Shown here piece after piece: positions 62,878-64,000 of a stretch of 64,000 bases of DNA. How positions within the stretch are numbered: position 1 is the stretch's first letter; each line of letters opens with the position of its first letter. Made by a program: the position numbers and the translations under genes. Below the pieces are notes generated by a model. That model was not told where the DNA came from, did no database searches, and was given only the letters and a program-made list of their open reading frames with translations. The stretch lies in the NCBI RefSeq assembly GCF_007830595.1, contig NZ_VLLD01000004.1, one strand, 5' to 3'. Source of the DNA: Treponema_B putidum. GTDB taxonomy: Bacteria > Spirochaetota > Spirochaetia > Treponematales > Treponemataceae.

Positions 62878-64000
62878 ATGAAAGAAAATTCAAACATAAA
62901 AAAATCAAAAATCAGAATATTAACCATTGAAGAGCTGTATATGATACACGGCGGTAAACAGACATCTAAAGATGAGAATGAAGGAGATTATACGGTAAAA
63001 CAAGGAGACACTTTAAGTAAGATAGCAAGAGAACACTATCCTGATGCAAGCACTAAGGAACTATCCGAAAAAATTAAAGAAATTGCAAAAAACAGCGGTA
63101 TAGAAAACCCTGACTTAATACGGCCGGGGCAAAAAATAGTCTTTGGTGATAAAGAAAGCAGCGTATCTTCGTCTTCCTCTACTCCAAGTGAACCGTCACG
63201 GCCTAAAACGGATTCTTCTTCGAGAACTTCAAACGAAGAATACTGGGATGAGCCCGATTATTCGGAAAGAGGAGATACCGAACCGGATATGACGGAGAAT
63301 ACTCCAAATAAACAGGAAACATCTGCGGCTCAGGAAACATCAGCTGCTAAAGAAGGGCAAGTAACCGGAAATGGGCAACATTCATCAGACGAGAAAAACT
63401 CAAACAAACAAAATCTGGCATTTGGGATTTCTATCGCAGATATTAAAACAAAAAAAGACTTTTTTAAACAAGATAATAAATTAAAAAAAATAGATAATGA
63501 TAAAACCATAGATACTTCAGAAAAATTTAATAATCAATCTAAATTTTTCCAGCTAATAAAGCAAGATATTGAAAAACAAACATATAAGAAAAAGAATAAT
63601 GACTATGACTACAATGACAATATTTTAAAAGACATAGATCTGGTATCTACATCCAATTTTATAACCGATTCTGTAACTAAGCACCATGAAATACTTCCTA
63701 TACTGACATGGGCAGGTATCATGGGGGGAGCTTTATATCTAGGCAATGAAAAAATGAGGAATATGGTTGATTATCTGGTAGATACAAAAGGTAAAATTAT
63801 CAAGCCCTTAGATGAAAATACAAATTTGTCATTCGGTTTATCCCCTGGAATAAATACAGCAAAAGACGATGGAACTTTGTATTATTTACAACCTCGAATT
63901 GGAATAGACATAAAAACACCTGTTAAATCCAATATCGGAGCAGGCAATATTTATATAGAAGGTAGAGCCGAAGCTGCTTTGAATGTATATTCGACTAAAA
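62878..64000 (+). CDS. LysM-domain protein with double-glycine leader, 3' end outside window
   Basis: The frame from 62878 stays open to the window edge (374 codons, no stop). Residues 15-26 read LTIEELYMIHGG and match the double-glycine leader consensus L-S-x-x-E-L-x-x-I-x-G-G almost perfectly, so the N-terminal 26 residues are a predicted leader cut after Gly-Gly by a peptidase-containing ABC transporter. Residues about 38-85 are a LysM domain (DYTVKQGDTLSKIAREHYP...RPGQKIVF), which binds peptidoglycan. A Ser/Pro/Glu/Asp-rich linker follows, then one hydrophobic stretch (ILPILTWAGIMGGALYLG), then beta-rich sequence. No Sec signal is present. The function is unknown; cell-wall-associated or effector protein are possibilities. 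Confidence 0.8.
   Translation, partial: MKENSNIKKSKIRILTIEELYMIHGGKQTSKDENEGDYTVKQGDTLSKIAREHYPDASTKELSEKIKEIAKNSGIENPDLIRPGQKIVFGDKESSVSSSSSTPSEPSRPKTDSSSRTSNEEYWDEPDYSERGDTEPDMTENTPNKQETSAAQETSAAKEGQVTGNGQHSSDEKNSNKQNLAFGISIADIKTKKDFFKQDNKLKKIDNDKTIDTSEKFNNQSKFFQLIKQDIEKQTYKKKNNDYDYNDNILKDIDLVSTSNFITDSVTKHHEILPILTWAGIMGGALYLGNEKMRNMVDYLVDTKGKIIKPLDENTNLSFGLSPGINTAKDDGTLYYLQPRIGIDIKTPVKSNIGAGNIYIEGRAEAALNVYSTK

Overview
The window looks like the chromosome of a low-GC, anaerobic, host-associated spirochaete, most like the oral treponeme Treponema denticola. This is an inference from gene content: a selenocysteine-containing glycine reductase protein A next to its thioredoxin system, rubrerythrin and ferritin, many lipoproteins and TPR/HEAT proteins, and sigma70-type promoters (TTGACA-N17-TATAAT) in AT-rich spacers. 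No rRNA, tRNA, CRISPR array or complete insertion sequence was seen.

Layout. 0-9 kb: a partial lysine-rich protein, a lipoprotein, a CydDC-like ABC exporter pair, an Rpn-type PD-(D/E)XK nuclease and a zinc/manganese-type ABC importer lacking its binding protein. 9-15 kb: a broken MazF-type toxin locus, then a leftward surface-protein operon (barrel-like protein, 1152-residue lipoprotein) and a smaller secreted protein that shares a domain with the lipoprotein. 15-20 kb: thiI, a DAHP synthase-RNase HI fusion, a PC4/YdbC-like protein, pgsA and an NhaC antiporter.

20-26.6 kb is a decayed defence island: an intact hsdR, a HAD phosphatase, two hsdS relics on opposite strands, no hsdM, and a higBA module whose toxin carries a UGA at a conserved tryptophan position. 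26.6-36.7 kb is the most interesting block: a complete three-subunit AAA+ chelatase (ChlI/ChlD/CobN-like) followed directly by an FecBCD-type ABC importer with its own promoter and operator-like palindrome. No cobalamin or chlorophyll genes are nearby, so uptake and metal removal or insertion of a tetrapyrrole such as haem is the favoured hypothesis.

36.8-47 kb: the trxB-trxA-grdA operon (grdA needs UGA read as Sec44), phosphoglycolate phosphatase, mgtE with a polyprenol-kinase-like gene, an M20 peptidase, an ABC-2 exporter, ferritin and deoC. 47-53 kb: a TPR protein overlapping a LamG/FN3 protein, a class I amidotransferase and a membrane protein. 53.4-55.5 kb holds two small regulatory modules: a RelBE-like toxin-antitoxin with a tandem operator, and a divergent XRE repressor with three phased operator repeats facing a 44-residue membrane peptide and a membrane-anchored 159-residue protein. 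55.5-61.6 kb: tgt, a HEAT-repeat protein, recO, a repeat-rich spacer, recQ and rubrerythrin. The right edge has a TPR lipoprotein and an incomplete LysM protein that begins with a textbook double-glycine export leader.
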